A stretch of 64,000 nucleotides of DNA, from positions 372,001 through 436,000 of the forward strand of contig NZ_JAKVTV010000003.1 of assembly GCF_022489035.1 (NCBI RefSeq). Direction: 5' to 3'. The position numbers were made by a program, and so were the translations under genes. The stretch is from Christiangramia lutea (GTDB taxonomy: Bacteria > Bacteroidota > Bacteroidia > Flavobacteriales > Flavobacteriaceae). A model generated the notes under the pieces. It saw nothing but the letters and a program-made list of their open reading frames with translations. It had not been told where the DNA came from and searched no databases. Below, piece by piece: positions 45,491 to 53,926 of the stretch; the first letter of the stretch is position 1; every line of letters begins with the position of its first letter.

Positions 45491-47224
45491 ATGAAGTACT
45501 CGAAAATCCCTGTTGCCCGCTCTGTGGTTGCTCTTTGCGTGGCCAAAGACATCAAACATGTTGTTATTTCTCCCGGATCCAGAAATGCTCCTCTAACTAT
45601 AGGGTTCACCCATCATACCGATATTTCAGCTTATAGTATAGTAGATGAAAGGTGCGCTGCTTTTTTCGCCCTGGGAATGGCCCAGCAATTAAAGAAACCC
45701 GTTGCTTTAGTCTGTACTTCAGGTTCTGCCTTATTGAACTATTACCCGGCTATTGCTGAGGCTTTCTACAGTGATATTCCATTGGTGGTTATTTCGGCAG
45801 ACAGGCCCATAGAACGTATAGATATTGGAGATGGACAGACCATCAGGCAGAAGAATGTCTTTGAGAATCATATTTTATATTCGGCGAACCTGTATTCAGA
45901 ACTTGTATTAGAGCAGGAAACGAGTGATCCTAAGCTTCAGCAAAAGCAGTTCGAAGCGCAGAAACATAACGAAAGAGAAGTGAACCTGGCACTTAATAAA
46001 GCTATTGAAGAGAAGGGGCCAGTGCACATAAACGTACCTTTTTATGAGCCTTTATATGATACTATCGCAGACATAGATGTTAAACCCCTTCAAATTCTAC
46101 CGGAGATAAGGGAAAGACATTATTCGGAAAATCAGCTGGCCAACTATGCCAGTGAATGGAACAGGGCAAAACGGAAAATGCTGATCGTTGGAGTTGCTCA
46201 ACCAAATTTAGTAGAGCAACAATTTTTAGATAAACTGGCCAATGATCCGAGTGTGATTGTTTTAACTGAAACTACTTCGAATTTAGATCAGCCGGAATTT
46301 TTTACTAGGATCGATACACTTATCGGGCCCATTGAAAAAGATGAAAAGAAGGAGGATTTATTCAGGCAATTACAGCCGGATATTCTGCTCACCTTTGGAG
46401 GGATGATTGTTTCAAAGAAGATAAAAGCTTTTTTAAGAAATTATAATCCTCAGCATCACTGGCATATTGATCCTAAAAAGGCGTACAACACATTCTTCTG
46501 TTTGAATAAACATTTTGAAACCAATGTGAATGCATTCTTTTCAGAATTTTTCCCGTTAATAAAAAGTACTGAAAGTGATTATGGAAGCTTCTGGAAAGAC
46601 ATAAGGAATAAAAGACAGGTTAGGCATGAGGAATATATGGCTGAAATACCTTATTCAGATCTTAAGGCTATGCAACAAATTGTACCCGAGGTTCCTGAAC
46701 ACAGCATAGTTCATTTTGGAAATAGCTCCACCATAAGATATGCACAATTATTCCAATGGCACGAAAGCCTAAAAACCTTTTGCAATCGGGGAACCAGCGG
46801 GATTGATGGTAGTGTTTCAACTGCTGTGGGAGCTGCTGTGAGCAGTAAGGAACCAGTTCTATTGATCACCGGGGATCTGAGTTTTTTCTATGATAGCAAT
46901 GCACTCTGGAATAACTATATACCTTCAAATTTCAGGATTATCGTTCTTAATAATAATGGTGGAGGTATTTTCAGAATATTACCCGGAAATAAGAATTCGG
47001 AAAATTTTGACCGCTACTTCGAAACGGTTCATGATTTAAAGGCCGAACCCCTCTGTAATTTATACAACTTTGAATATTATGCGGCAGATTCAGAGAATGC
47101 AATAAGTGAGAATTTGAATGGCTTCTTTAAAGAATCTGAAAGGCCAAAGCTGCTAGAGATCTTTACTCCTCGAAAATTGAATGATGAAGTACTACTTGAA
47201 TATTTCAATTTTATGAAATCTTAA
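45491..47224 (+). CDS. menD: SEPHCHC synthase (menaquinone synthesis)
   Basis: The 577-residue ThDP enzyme adds a succinic semialdehyde unit from oxoglutarate to isochorismate. It shows HVVISPGSRNAPLTIGF at the N-terminus, CTSGSALLNYYPAIAEAF, and the ThDP motif GDLSFFYDSNALWNNY followed by NNNGGGIFRILPG. It lies 50 nt after menF. A -7-like TAATTTTG occurs at 45476-45483, so it may also have its own promoter. Confidence 0.95.
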   Translation: MKYSKIPVARSVVALCVAKDIKHVVISPGSRNAPLTIGFTHHTDISAYSIVDERCAAFFALGMAQQLKKPVALVCTSGSALLNYYPAIAEAFYSDIPLVVISADRPIERIDIGDGQTIRQKNVFENHILYSANLYSELVLEQETSDPKLQQKQFEAQKHNEREVNLALNKAIEEKGPVHINVPFYEPLYDTIADIDVKPLQILPEIRERHYSENQLANYASEWNRAKRKMLIVGVAQPNLVEQQFLDKLANDPSVIVLTETTSNLDQPEFFTRIDTLIGPIEKDEKKEDLFRQLQPDILLTFGGMIVSKKIKAFLRNYNPQHHWHIDPKKAYNTFFCLNKHFETNVNAFFSEFFPLIKSTESDYGSFWKDIRNKRQVRHEEYMAEIPYSDLKAMQQIVPEVPEHSIVHFGNSSTIRYAQLFQWHESLKTFCNRGTSGIDGSVSTAVGAAVSSKEPVLLITGDLSFFYDSNALWNNYIPSNFRIIVLNNNGGGIFRILPGNKNSENFDRYFETVHDLKAEPLCNLYNFEYYAADSENAISENLNGFFKESERPKLLEIFTPRKLNDEVLLEYFNFMKS

Positions 47225-47296
47225 GCATAGTCTAACATTTGTTAAGACTCATTATTCTTATATTCCAGATCATTAACCACTAATAAATATAGAATT

Positions 47297-47641
47297 ATGA
47301 GTAAACTTGATGAAAAAGTAGGACAGTACATAGATGACTTGAAATCTAAAGTAGGCGAATCTAACCCCGACATTGACCTGGTAAGGAAGATCGCGGAATC
47401 TATGGGTCCCAGCATTTATAATGCAGATGCTGAAACTGTGTCTTCTTCCAGTGAATCTGAGGTAGATACCGTAAAAAAGAATTTCGTGATGAAGAAACTT
47501 GGGGTAACCGATGAATCTAAAGTAAATGAGGCGGTTAACCAAGTGCTCGAGAAATATGGGAAATCCAACCGTAATAAATACAGAGTTGTAGTTTACTATT
47601 TGCTAACCAAGCACTTTGGAAAAGAAAGCCTTTATAAATAA
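47297..47641 (+). CDS. DUF2853 family protein
   Basis: The 114-residue small soluble protein is mostly helical, with no signal peptide. The sequence (MSKLDEKVGQYIDDLKSKVG..., ending LLTKHFGKESLYK) matches my memory of the DUF2853 family. Function is unknown. It is a single gene between menD and the S1-domain gene, with a strong terminator after it. Confidence 0.8.
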   Translation: MSKLDEKVGQYIDDLKSKVGESNPDIDLVRKIAESMGPSIYNADAETVSSSSESEVDTVKKNFVMKKLGVTDESKVNEAVNQVLEKYGKSNRNKYRVVVYYLLTKHFGKESLYK

Positions 47642-47663
47642 GGACTTCAAAATTCAGAATTTC

Positions 47664-47700
47664 ATCCGTTTTTGGGATATTCCCTTAAACGGATTTTTTT
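47664..47700 (+). terminator. Terminator after the DUF2853 gene
   Basis: ATCCGTTT (47664-47671) pairs with AAACGGAT (47687-47694), with an inner stem GGGA/TCCC (47674-47677/47681-47684), followed by T7. Confidence 0.85.
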
Positions 47701-47742
47701 ATTTATGATTAAACCTATCTTTGTAGGCTAAAGTTTTACAAT

Positions 47743-48576
47743 ATGATCCAGTTAGGAGAGTTTCATAATTTAATTATTATACGGGAATCAGATCACGGTA
47801 TTTATCTGGAAAATGAAGAAGGTGATGAGGTTTTATTGCCAAACAAATATGTTCCGGAATCATGGATGGTGTACGATAAATTGGATGTTTTTGTTTACCT
47901 GGATCATGAGGAAAGACCGGTGGCTACTACTTTAAAACCGAAGATCAAAAGGGATCAGTTTGGAAATCTTACTTGTGTTGAAGTAAATAAATTCGGGGCC
48001 TTCCTGGATTGGGGACTTGAAAAGCACCTTTTTGTGCCATTTAAAGAACAGGTAATTCCCATGAAAAAAGGAGAGGAATACCTTGTTTTTTGTTACCTGG
48101 ATCTGGAAACCGAAAGGCTGGCTGCATCCTCCAAAGTTCATTCTTTTCTTGACAATGAAGAACTCACAGTTAAGCCTTTTGAAGAGGTGGATTTGTTGGT
48201 TAGCAACGAAACCGAACTTGGTTTTAATGTAATAATCAACCAATTGCATCTGGGGCTTATCTATCATGATGATGTTTTTAAACCATTGCAAATTGGAGAT
48301 TCTCTTAAAGGTTTTATTAAAAAGATCAGGGAGGACCATAAAATAGATGTAAGCCTGCAAAGACCTGGCTACAGGAGTATTGAGCCGAACGCGCAGAAGA
48401 TACTTGATCGACTGAAAATGGCAGGTGGTTTTATGGATATTTCAGACAAGTCTAATCCGGAAGAGATCAAGAACAGACTACAAATGAGTAAGAAAAGCTT
48501 TAAGAAAGCGGCTGGAAATCTATATAAACAGAGGCTGATCGATATTAAACCAGACGGGATTCACCTGAAGGATTAA
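47743..48576 (+). CDS. S1-domain RNA-binding protein, CvfB family
   Basis: The 277-residue protein has several OB/S1-like segments (NKFGAFLDWGLEKHLFVPFKEQ; LGLIYHDDVFKPLQIGDSLKGFIKKIREDHKIDVSLQ) and a C-terminal winged-helix part (SKKSFKKAAGNLYKQRLIDI). This is the layout of CvfB/YitL proteins, which bind RNA. A -7 box TATCTTTG (47716-47723) precedes it. Its end overlaps the convergent gene by 4 nt. Confidence 0.88.
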   Translation: MIQLGEFHNLIIIRESDHGIYLENEEGDEVLLPNKYVPESWMVYDKLDVFVYLDHEERPVATTLKPKIKRDQFGNLTCVEVNKFGAFLDWGLEKHLFVPFKEQVIPMKKGEEYLVFCYLDLETERLAASSKVHSFLDNEELTVKPFEEVDLLVSNETELGFNVIINQLHLGLIYHDDVFKPLQIGDSLKGFIKKIREDHKIDVSLQRPGYRSIEPNAQKILDRLKMAGGFMDISDKSNPEEIKNRLQMSKKSFKKAAGNLYKQRLIDIKPDGIHLKD

Positions 48577-49010
48577 TAATTAAATCGGTAAGGAGAATAT
48601 CTCCTGTAGTTTAATCTACTCTGGTTGTAGGGGCTTGAAAAATAAGGATTCATGAAGTTGTCATTCGGATCCCTGGTTTCAAAATCTCCTGAAATTTCAA
48701 ATATCTTTTTCTCTTTTTTTCTTTGAGGTAGTGGTGAACCTAGATCAATTTTTCGTTCAATCTTATTACGGTTGGTTTTGTCTATAACAGCGAGCATATC
48801 TACCTGATCTTTTTGTATGTCAGGTCTTAAGTGTAAGAAGGAACCATCAGGTAGGTTGAAATTAGATTCGGTTTGCCAACTAAAACCGATCTCTCTCCAT
48901 GAATTTTCAATACTTCGATTGCTGATTTCAAAATCCTCCTTGTCCCAGTATTCCTGAGCCTGGGTAAAATACCCGCACATTAAGAATATAAGAAGTAACC
49001 GAAGTTTCAT
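48573..49010 (-). CDS. Secreted hypothetical protein
   Basis: The 145-residue protein has a signal peptide (MKLRLLLIFLMCGYFTQAQ). The mature part is charged, with a Tyr/Asn/Arg-rich C-terminus (NQSRLNYRRYSPYRFNY). I recognise no family. It converges with the CvfB gene (4-nt overlap). It is likely real because of the clear signal peptide. Confidence 0.6.
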   Translation of the reverse strand: MKLRLLLIFLMCGYFTQAQEYWDKEDFEISNRSIENSWREIGFSWQTESNFNLPDGSFLHLRPDIQKDQVDMLAVIDKTNRNKIERKIDLGSPLPQRKKEKKIFEISGDFETRDPNDNFMNPYFSSPYNQSRLNYRRYSPYRFNY

Positions 49011-49168
49011 TTAAGGCTTTTATTATAAGACATCAAAAACAATGCAAACCTAAATATTTTTCCTTTTTAATTTAAGAAATTCTGCAAAAAGAGGTGGTGC
49101 CTGGGTTTAATAGATTCAGAAAAAGTCTATTTTAGTGATTAATTATTCAAACCAATCCAACTATCATT

Positions 49169-49573
49169 ATGCAAAAAATCACATTTACCCTCTGTTTATT
49201 ATTTATCGGTTTAAGTTCTTTTGGGCAGGAAGCTAACAGTATTGAAGCTAAGGCAGTAAAGTTAATTGAATTAACCGCAGGCCAGCAATTTGAAATAATG
49301 ACCGAACCAATCGTGGAAATGGTTCCTGAAGAGAACAGGGAGGCCTTTAAAAAAGAACTTGCTGAAAGCAGAGGAGGTTTATATAAAAAATTAGCTAGCG
49401 TTTACATTGAAAATTTCACTGAACAGGAGTTGGATGAGATCCTTGCATTTTATGCAACACCGATAGGTGAGAAAATGATCAAGGTTACTCCGGAACTTAC
49501 AAAAAAAGGAATGGAAATTGGTCAGGCCTGGGGAGCAGAACTTCAGCCATTAATGGCAAAATATTTACAATAG
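49169..49573 (+). CDS. DUF2059-like secreted protein
   Basis: The 134-residue protein has a signal peptide (MQKITFTLCLLFIGLSSFGQ). The mature part is helical, with the DUF2059 hallmark FTEQELDEILAFYATPIGEKMIKVTPEL. It is a periplasmic or secreted protein of unknown function. A terminator follows before menB. Confidence 0.82.
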   Translation: MQKITFTLCLLFIGLSSFGQEANSIEAKAVKLIELTAGQQFEIMTEPIVEMVPEENREAFKKELAESRGGLYKKLASVYIENFTEQELDEILAFYATPIGEKMIKVTPELTKKGMEIGQAWGAELQPLMAKYLQ

Positions 49574-49591
49574 TATTCACAACTTAAGCAC

Positions 49592-49623
49592 AAGTCTGTA
49601 AGATCTACTTACAGGCTTTTTTT
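49592..49623 (+). terminator. Terminator after the DUF2059 gene
   Basis: AAGTCTGTAAG (49592-49602) pairs with CTTACAGGCTT (49608-49617), one wobble pair, then a T run. Confidence 0.82.
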
Positions 49624-49677
49624 ATTCAGCTTTCTGAAATGAACGGAAAGCTCTATTTTTACCTTAAAATTATTATC

Positions 49678-50517
49678 ATGTCTAAAATTGACTGGAAAAC
49701 AGCAAAGGAATACGAAGATATTACCTATAAAAAGTATAACGGCGTAGCAAGGATCGCCTTTAATCGGCCAGATGTTAGAAATGCCTTCAGGCCAAAAACC
49801 ACATCCGAATTACTGGATGCATTTCATGATGCACATGAGGATACTTCTATTGGAGCAGTGCTTCTTTCTGCAGAAGGCCCTTCAACTAAAGATGGAAAAT
49901 GGGCATTTTGCAGTGGGGGAGATCAAAAGGCAAGAGGTCACCAGGGGTATGTAGGAGAAGACGGATACCATAGGTTAAATATCCTGGAGGTCCAAAGGCT
50001 TATTAGGTTTATGCCCAAAGCAGTAATTTGTGTAGTTCCTGGTTGGGCAGTTGGTGGCGGACATAGCCTTCATGTAGTATGTGATCTTACCCTGGCCAGT
50101 AAAGAACACGCTATTTTTAAACAAACCGACGCTGATGTTACTAGTTTCGATGCAGGTTATGGCTCGGCTTATCTCGCAAAAATGGTAGGGCAGAAGAAAG
50201 CGAGGGAGATCTTCTTTTTGGGTAGAAATTATTCAGCCCAGGAAGCTTATGAAATGGGCATGGTAAACGCAGTGATCCCACATGATGAGCTTGAAGATAC
50301 TGCCTATGAATGGGCACAGGAGATCCTGGCTAAATCTCCAACTTCTATAAAAATGCTGAAATTCGCTATGAACCTTACCGATGACGGAATGGTGGGGCAG
50401 CAGGTTTTTGCCGGAGAGGTTACCCGGCTTGCTTATATGACCGATGAAGCTAAAGAAGGCAGGGATGCATTTCTGGAGAAAAGAAAGCCGAATTTTGAAA
50501 AAAAATGGATTCCATAA
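49678..50517 (+). CDS. menB: 1,4-Dihydroxy-2-naphthoyl-CoA synthase
   Basis: MenB is a crotonase-fold enzyme that closes the naphthoquinone ring. The start at ATG 49678 (MSKIDWKTAKEYEDITYKKY) gives 279 residues; the upstream ATG at 49639 adds only a hydrophobic non-homologous stretch. It shows the FCSGGDQKARG oxyanion segment, VPGWAVGGGHSLHVVCDLTLAS and DVTSFDAGYGSAYLAKMVGQKKARE, which are typical of MenB. It belongs to the scattered men genes of this region. Confidence 0.95.
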   Translation: MSKIDWKTAKEYEDITYKKYNGVARIAFNRPDVRNAFRPKTTSELLDAFHDAHEDTSIGAVLLSAEGPSTKDGKWAFCSGGDQKARGHQGYVGEDGYHRLNILEVQRLIRFMPKAVICVVPGWAVGGGHSLHVVCDLTLASKEHAIFKQTDADVTSFDAGYGSAYLAKMVGQKKAREIFFLGRNYSAQEAYEMGMVNAVIPHDELEDTAYEWAQEILAKSPTSIKMLKFAMNLTDDGMVGQQVFAGEVTRLAYMTDEAKEGRDAFLEKRKPNFEKKWIP

Positions 50518-50716
50518 ATCGGAATCATCAAAATTTACCTGGAATTATTATTAAACGGTTAAGTGTAAAAAAAATATTGCTTTTTATCAAGATACTTCTA
50601 TCTTTAACTTTTAAAATTCAGATTCTTACTGGTTTTTATCATTAGAAAAAAGGGAATTCGGTTTAGTTAAACCAGGCCCTGGCCCGTAATGATTCATTCA
50701 AATAAATGAACCTGGT

Positions 50717-51264
50717 ATGAAAAAGATCCTGTCTCTTCTATTATTGATCGTATGTATTTCCTGTTCCGATGATTCATCTGAAATCGTTACGGAAGAAAAT
50801 ACAGTTGAAAATTCGGATTTGGTTGAAGATAAAGAAGAAGATGTGGGAGATGAAACTGCCGGGGAGGAGACCGATGAAGAAGATCAGGAAGATGAACAAG
50901 AAGCAGAGATCGAGGTAGATCTTCCTCAAAAGTGGAATTTGTTCAAATATATATGTTGTGCGTCTACAGAAACTTCAGGCGACGATCTGAATTACAGGTG
51001 GCCTATTCCTTTAATAAGGATAAAAGCTTTGAAAGGGTTTTTATTAATTCTGGTGATACAATTGTTGGAGTAGGAGATTTCAAAGTGGTCGAATCAGATA
51101 ATGGGGAGCCGGTTTATAAATTACAATTTGATGAATTTGATCATTCCATACATAGCTGTACTTCAAGAACAGAAGAGAGCCTATATATTTCTGAAGAGAA
51201 TGATGATGTACTGATCAACGATATCAGGGCGTGTGATGGCCCGGCATACTTTTATGAACAATAG
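50717..51264 (+). pseudogene. Lipoprotein gene with an apparent frameshift
   Basis: The first frame (50717 onward) encodes a lipoprotein signal (ISC, Cys16, then SDDSSE), a Glu/Asp-rich linker, and then PQKWNLFKYICCASTETSGDD. From about 50997 the downstream frame continues with a convincing product (ELQVAYSFNKDKSFERVFIN...ending GPAYFYEQ, stop 51262-51264). In the first frame the chain instead turns hydrophobic and ends at 51073. One missing base near 50995-51000 would explain this. It may be a true mutation or an assembly error. Family not recognised; a bidirectional terminator follows. Confidence 0.65.
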
Positions 51265-51283
51265 TTTTAAACAAGAATGAATA

Positions 51284-51315
51284 AAAAAAGCCATGATCCA
51301 GATCATGGCTTTTTC
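51284..51315. terminator. Bidirectional terminator
   Basis: AAAAGCCATGATC (51286-51298) and GATCATGGCTTTT (51301-51313) form a perfect 13-bp stem with a 2-nt spacer. A-run and T-run flanks let it serve both the plus-strand lipoprotein and the minus-strand E1 gene. Confidence 0.9.
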
Positions 51316-51330
51316 TTTAAAACACTTTAT

Positions 51331-53736
51331 TTATCTCAATTTTGGATACTTTCCTGGATTAGATTCATGCATAATGGCATAAACCTTTTCATAAATATCT
51401 TCGGCCGAGGGTTTTGAAAAATAATCTCCATCTGTACCATAAGCAGGTCTATGTTCCTTAGCGGTTAATGTTTGAGGTTTGCTATCTAGATACCTGTATG
51501 CATTTTGTTCGTCAAGGATCTTTTGCAGGATATATGCAGAAGCTCCTCCGGGAACGTCCTCATCGATAACAAGAAGTCTGCTGGTCTTTTCAACACTCTT
51601 TACTATATCCTGATTCAGATCGAAAGGTAATAGAGACTGTACATCGATCACTTCAGCGTGTATATCAACTTCCTGAAGTTCCTTAGCTACTTCCTCTACA
51701 ATTCTTAAGGTAGAGCCGTATGAAACCAGAGTTATATCATCACCTTCCTGAACGGTTTCAGTTACACCTATAGGCGTTTTTAACTCACCCAGGTTATTCG
51801 GTAATTTTTCTTTCAATCTATATCCATTCAAACACTCAATTACCAGAGCTGGAGTATCAAGATCTAGTAAGGTATTATAGAATCCTGCAGCCTTGGTCAT
51901 ATTTCTTGGCACAAGAACATACATTCCCCTAAGCAGGTTTAGGAAACCTCCCATTTGAGAACCACTATGCCAGATACCTTCAAGGCGGTGTCCCCTGGTT
52001 CTAACTATTAGCGGTGCTTTTTGCTTTCCTTTTGTGCGGTAATGAACTGTAGCAAGATCATCACTTAGCCCCTGAAGGCAATACATCACATAGTCAAGAT
52101 ACTGGATCTCGGCAATAGGTCTTAAACCTCTCATGGCCATACCTATTCCCTGACCTAGGATGGTTGCTTCCCTGATCCCTGCATCTGAAACTCTGAATTG
52201 ACCATATTTTTTCTGAAGGCCTTCCAGTCCCTGGTTAACATCACCAATTTCACCTGAATCTTCCCCGAAGATCAATGTTTCCGGTCTGCTATTGAAAATA
52301 TTATCAAAATTGTCCCTAAGAATGATCCGCGCATCTACCTCTTCAGTTTCTTCATCATAGGTAGGTAATACTTCTATCTTAGTGTCTTCCTCTTTATAAA
52401 GATATGCAGCGTAGTCTTCGTAAGCCTGTTCTGCAAATTTATCTAGCCATGCTATCAGAGTATTTTTTTCAGAAGTTTCTTCACCTATAAGATGTCTAAG
52501 ACACTTTCGGGCCGCAGAAACTAAGTCCTTCTTTAAAGGTTCCTTATTTCCACTTATCTCTTTCCTGATAGATTTGATGAAGTTTGAATTAGGGCTAGAG
52601 TTTGCAACGTTATCCAGTATCTTTACAAGTTCTTTCTTTTTTTCTAAGGTAGGCTGAAGATAAGCTGTCCAGGCATTGTGTTTTGCTTTTCTAACTTCTT
52701 TCTTGATATCTTTTTCAAGATCGTCAAGCTGATCAGCCGAAGCAAAATCGTTTTCTATTATCCATTGCCTGAACTTTAGATTACAATCGTTCTCTTTTTC
52801 CCAGGTAAGTCTTTCTTCAGATTTATATCTCTCATGAGAACCTGAAGTTGAATGGCCCTGCGGCTGGGTTAGCTCAATAACATGTATAAGAACGGGGCAA
52901 TGTTCAGTACGAGCGATGGCCGAGGCTTTTTCATAAGTATCTACAAGCTTAGGATAATCCCATCCCTCTACTATAAGGATCTCATATCCATCATTATCTT
53001 CATCTCTTTGAAATCCTTTAAGAATCTCAGAAATATTTTCCTTTGTAGTTTGATGTTTTGCGTGTACAGAAATTCCGTATTCATCATCCCATACATTAAT
53101 TACCATAGGAACCTGTAATACTCCTGCAGCATTGATGGTTTCCCAGAAATGTCCTTCACTGGTACTTGCATTTCCTATGGTTCCCCAGGCAACTTCATTT
53201 CCTTTATCTGAAAACTTTTTTGCCTCGATTCCATCAACATTTCTATATATCTTAGAAGCCTGTGCCAATCCTAATAGTCGGGGCATTTGTCCGGCAGTAG
53301 GGGAGATGTCTGAACTGGAGTTCTTCTGCTCCATCAGGTTTTTCCAATCTCCGTTTTCATCAAGACTGTGGGTCATAAAGTGACCGCCCATCTGGCGACC
53401 TGCAGACATCGGTTCGTTCTCAATATTTGTATCAGCATAAAGGCCGGCAAAGAATTGCTCAGCTGTAAGTTCATTAATAGCCATCATGAAGGTCTGGTCT
53501 CTATAATATCCAGATCTAAAGTCTCCATTTTTAAAGGCTTTTGCCATGGCTAACTGTGGTACTTCCTTTCCGTCTCCAAATATCCCGAACTTCGCTTTCC
53601 CGGTAAGTACTTCCCTTCGTCCTAAAAGACTGCATTCCCTGCTGGTGACAGCAGTTCTGTAATCTTCAAGTACTTGAGACTTGAATTCATCAAATGAAAT
53701 TGAATTTTCAGTTTGTGTTTCGCTTTGCATGAACAT
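51331..53736 (-). CDS. Fused E1 alpha/beta 2-oxo-acid dehydrogenase (branched-chain type)
   Basis: About 801 residues from ATG 53736 (ATG 53730 is also possible; a longer TTG start exists at 53754). The N-terminal half is E1-alpha (GRQMGGHFMTHS, TIGNASTSEGHFWETINAAG..VINVWDDEYGIS for ThDP). The C-terminal half is E1-beta (IFGEDSGEIGDVNQGLEGLQKKYG, QGIGMAMRGLRPIAEIQYLDY, LLVIDEDVPGGASAYI). The two normally separate subunits are one chain. It probably decarboxylates branched-chain oxo acids or pyruvate for an E2/E3 complex not encoded here. Confidence 0.88.
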   Translation of the reverse strand: MFMQSETQTENSISFDEFKSQVLEDYRTAVTSRECSLLGRREVLTGKAKFGIFGDGKEVPQLAMAKAFKNGDFRSGYYRDQTFMMAINELTAEQFFAGLYADTNIENEPMSAGRQMGGHFMTHSLDENGDWKNLMEQKNSSSDISPTAGQMPRLLGLAQASKIYRNVDGIEAKKFSDKGNEVAWGTIGNASTSEGHFWETINAAGVLQVPMVINVWDDEYGISVHAKHQTTKENISEILKGFQRDEDNDGYEILIVEGWDYPKLVDTYEKASAIARTEHCPVLIHVIELTQPQGHSTSGSHERYKSEERLTWEKENDCNLKFRQWIIENDFASADQLDDLEKDIKKEVRKAKHNAWTAYLQPTLEKKKELVKILDNVANSSPNSNFIKSIRKEISGNKEPLKKDLVSAARKCLRHLIGEETSEKNTLIAWLDKFAEQAYEDYAAYLYKEEDTKIEVLPTYDEETEEVDARIILRDNFDNIFNSRPETLIFGEDSGEIGDVNQGLEGLQKKYGQFRVSDAGIREATILGQGIGMAMRGLRPIAEIQYLDYVMYCLQGLSDDLATVHYRTKGKQKAPLIVRTRGHRLEGIWHSGSQMGGFLNLLRGMYVLVPRNMTKAAGFYNTLLDLDTPALVIECLNGYRLKEKLPNNLGELKTPIGVTETVQEGDDITLVSYGSTLRIVEEVAKELQEVDIHAEVIDVQSLLPFDLNQDIVKSVEKTSRLLVIDEDVPGGASAYILQKILDEQNAYRYLDSKPQTLTAKEHRPAYGTDGDYFSKPSAEDIYEKVYAIMHESNPGKYPKLR

Positions 53737-53926
53737 GTTTTTGAATGGTAACAAATGTAGCGAAAAGTATCATTAAATACAATTCAAATTTTTAAGCAAA
53801 AACTGATAATAATGTAATTTTAACCTTTAATTGTTATTTATTCGAGAATTTAAGTCTGTTGTATTATGAATTTGTTGATAATATCGAAATTGAGGTAAGG
53901 ATAATTTAAATATCAGTTAATCAGTA

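Noticed and set aside
50932-51264. Independent gene starting at ATG 50932
   Set aside because: Its first 25 residues are the out-of-frame reading of the preceding lipoprotein; only the part after about 50997 looks like real protein, so a frameshift of one gene is the better explanation.
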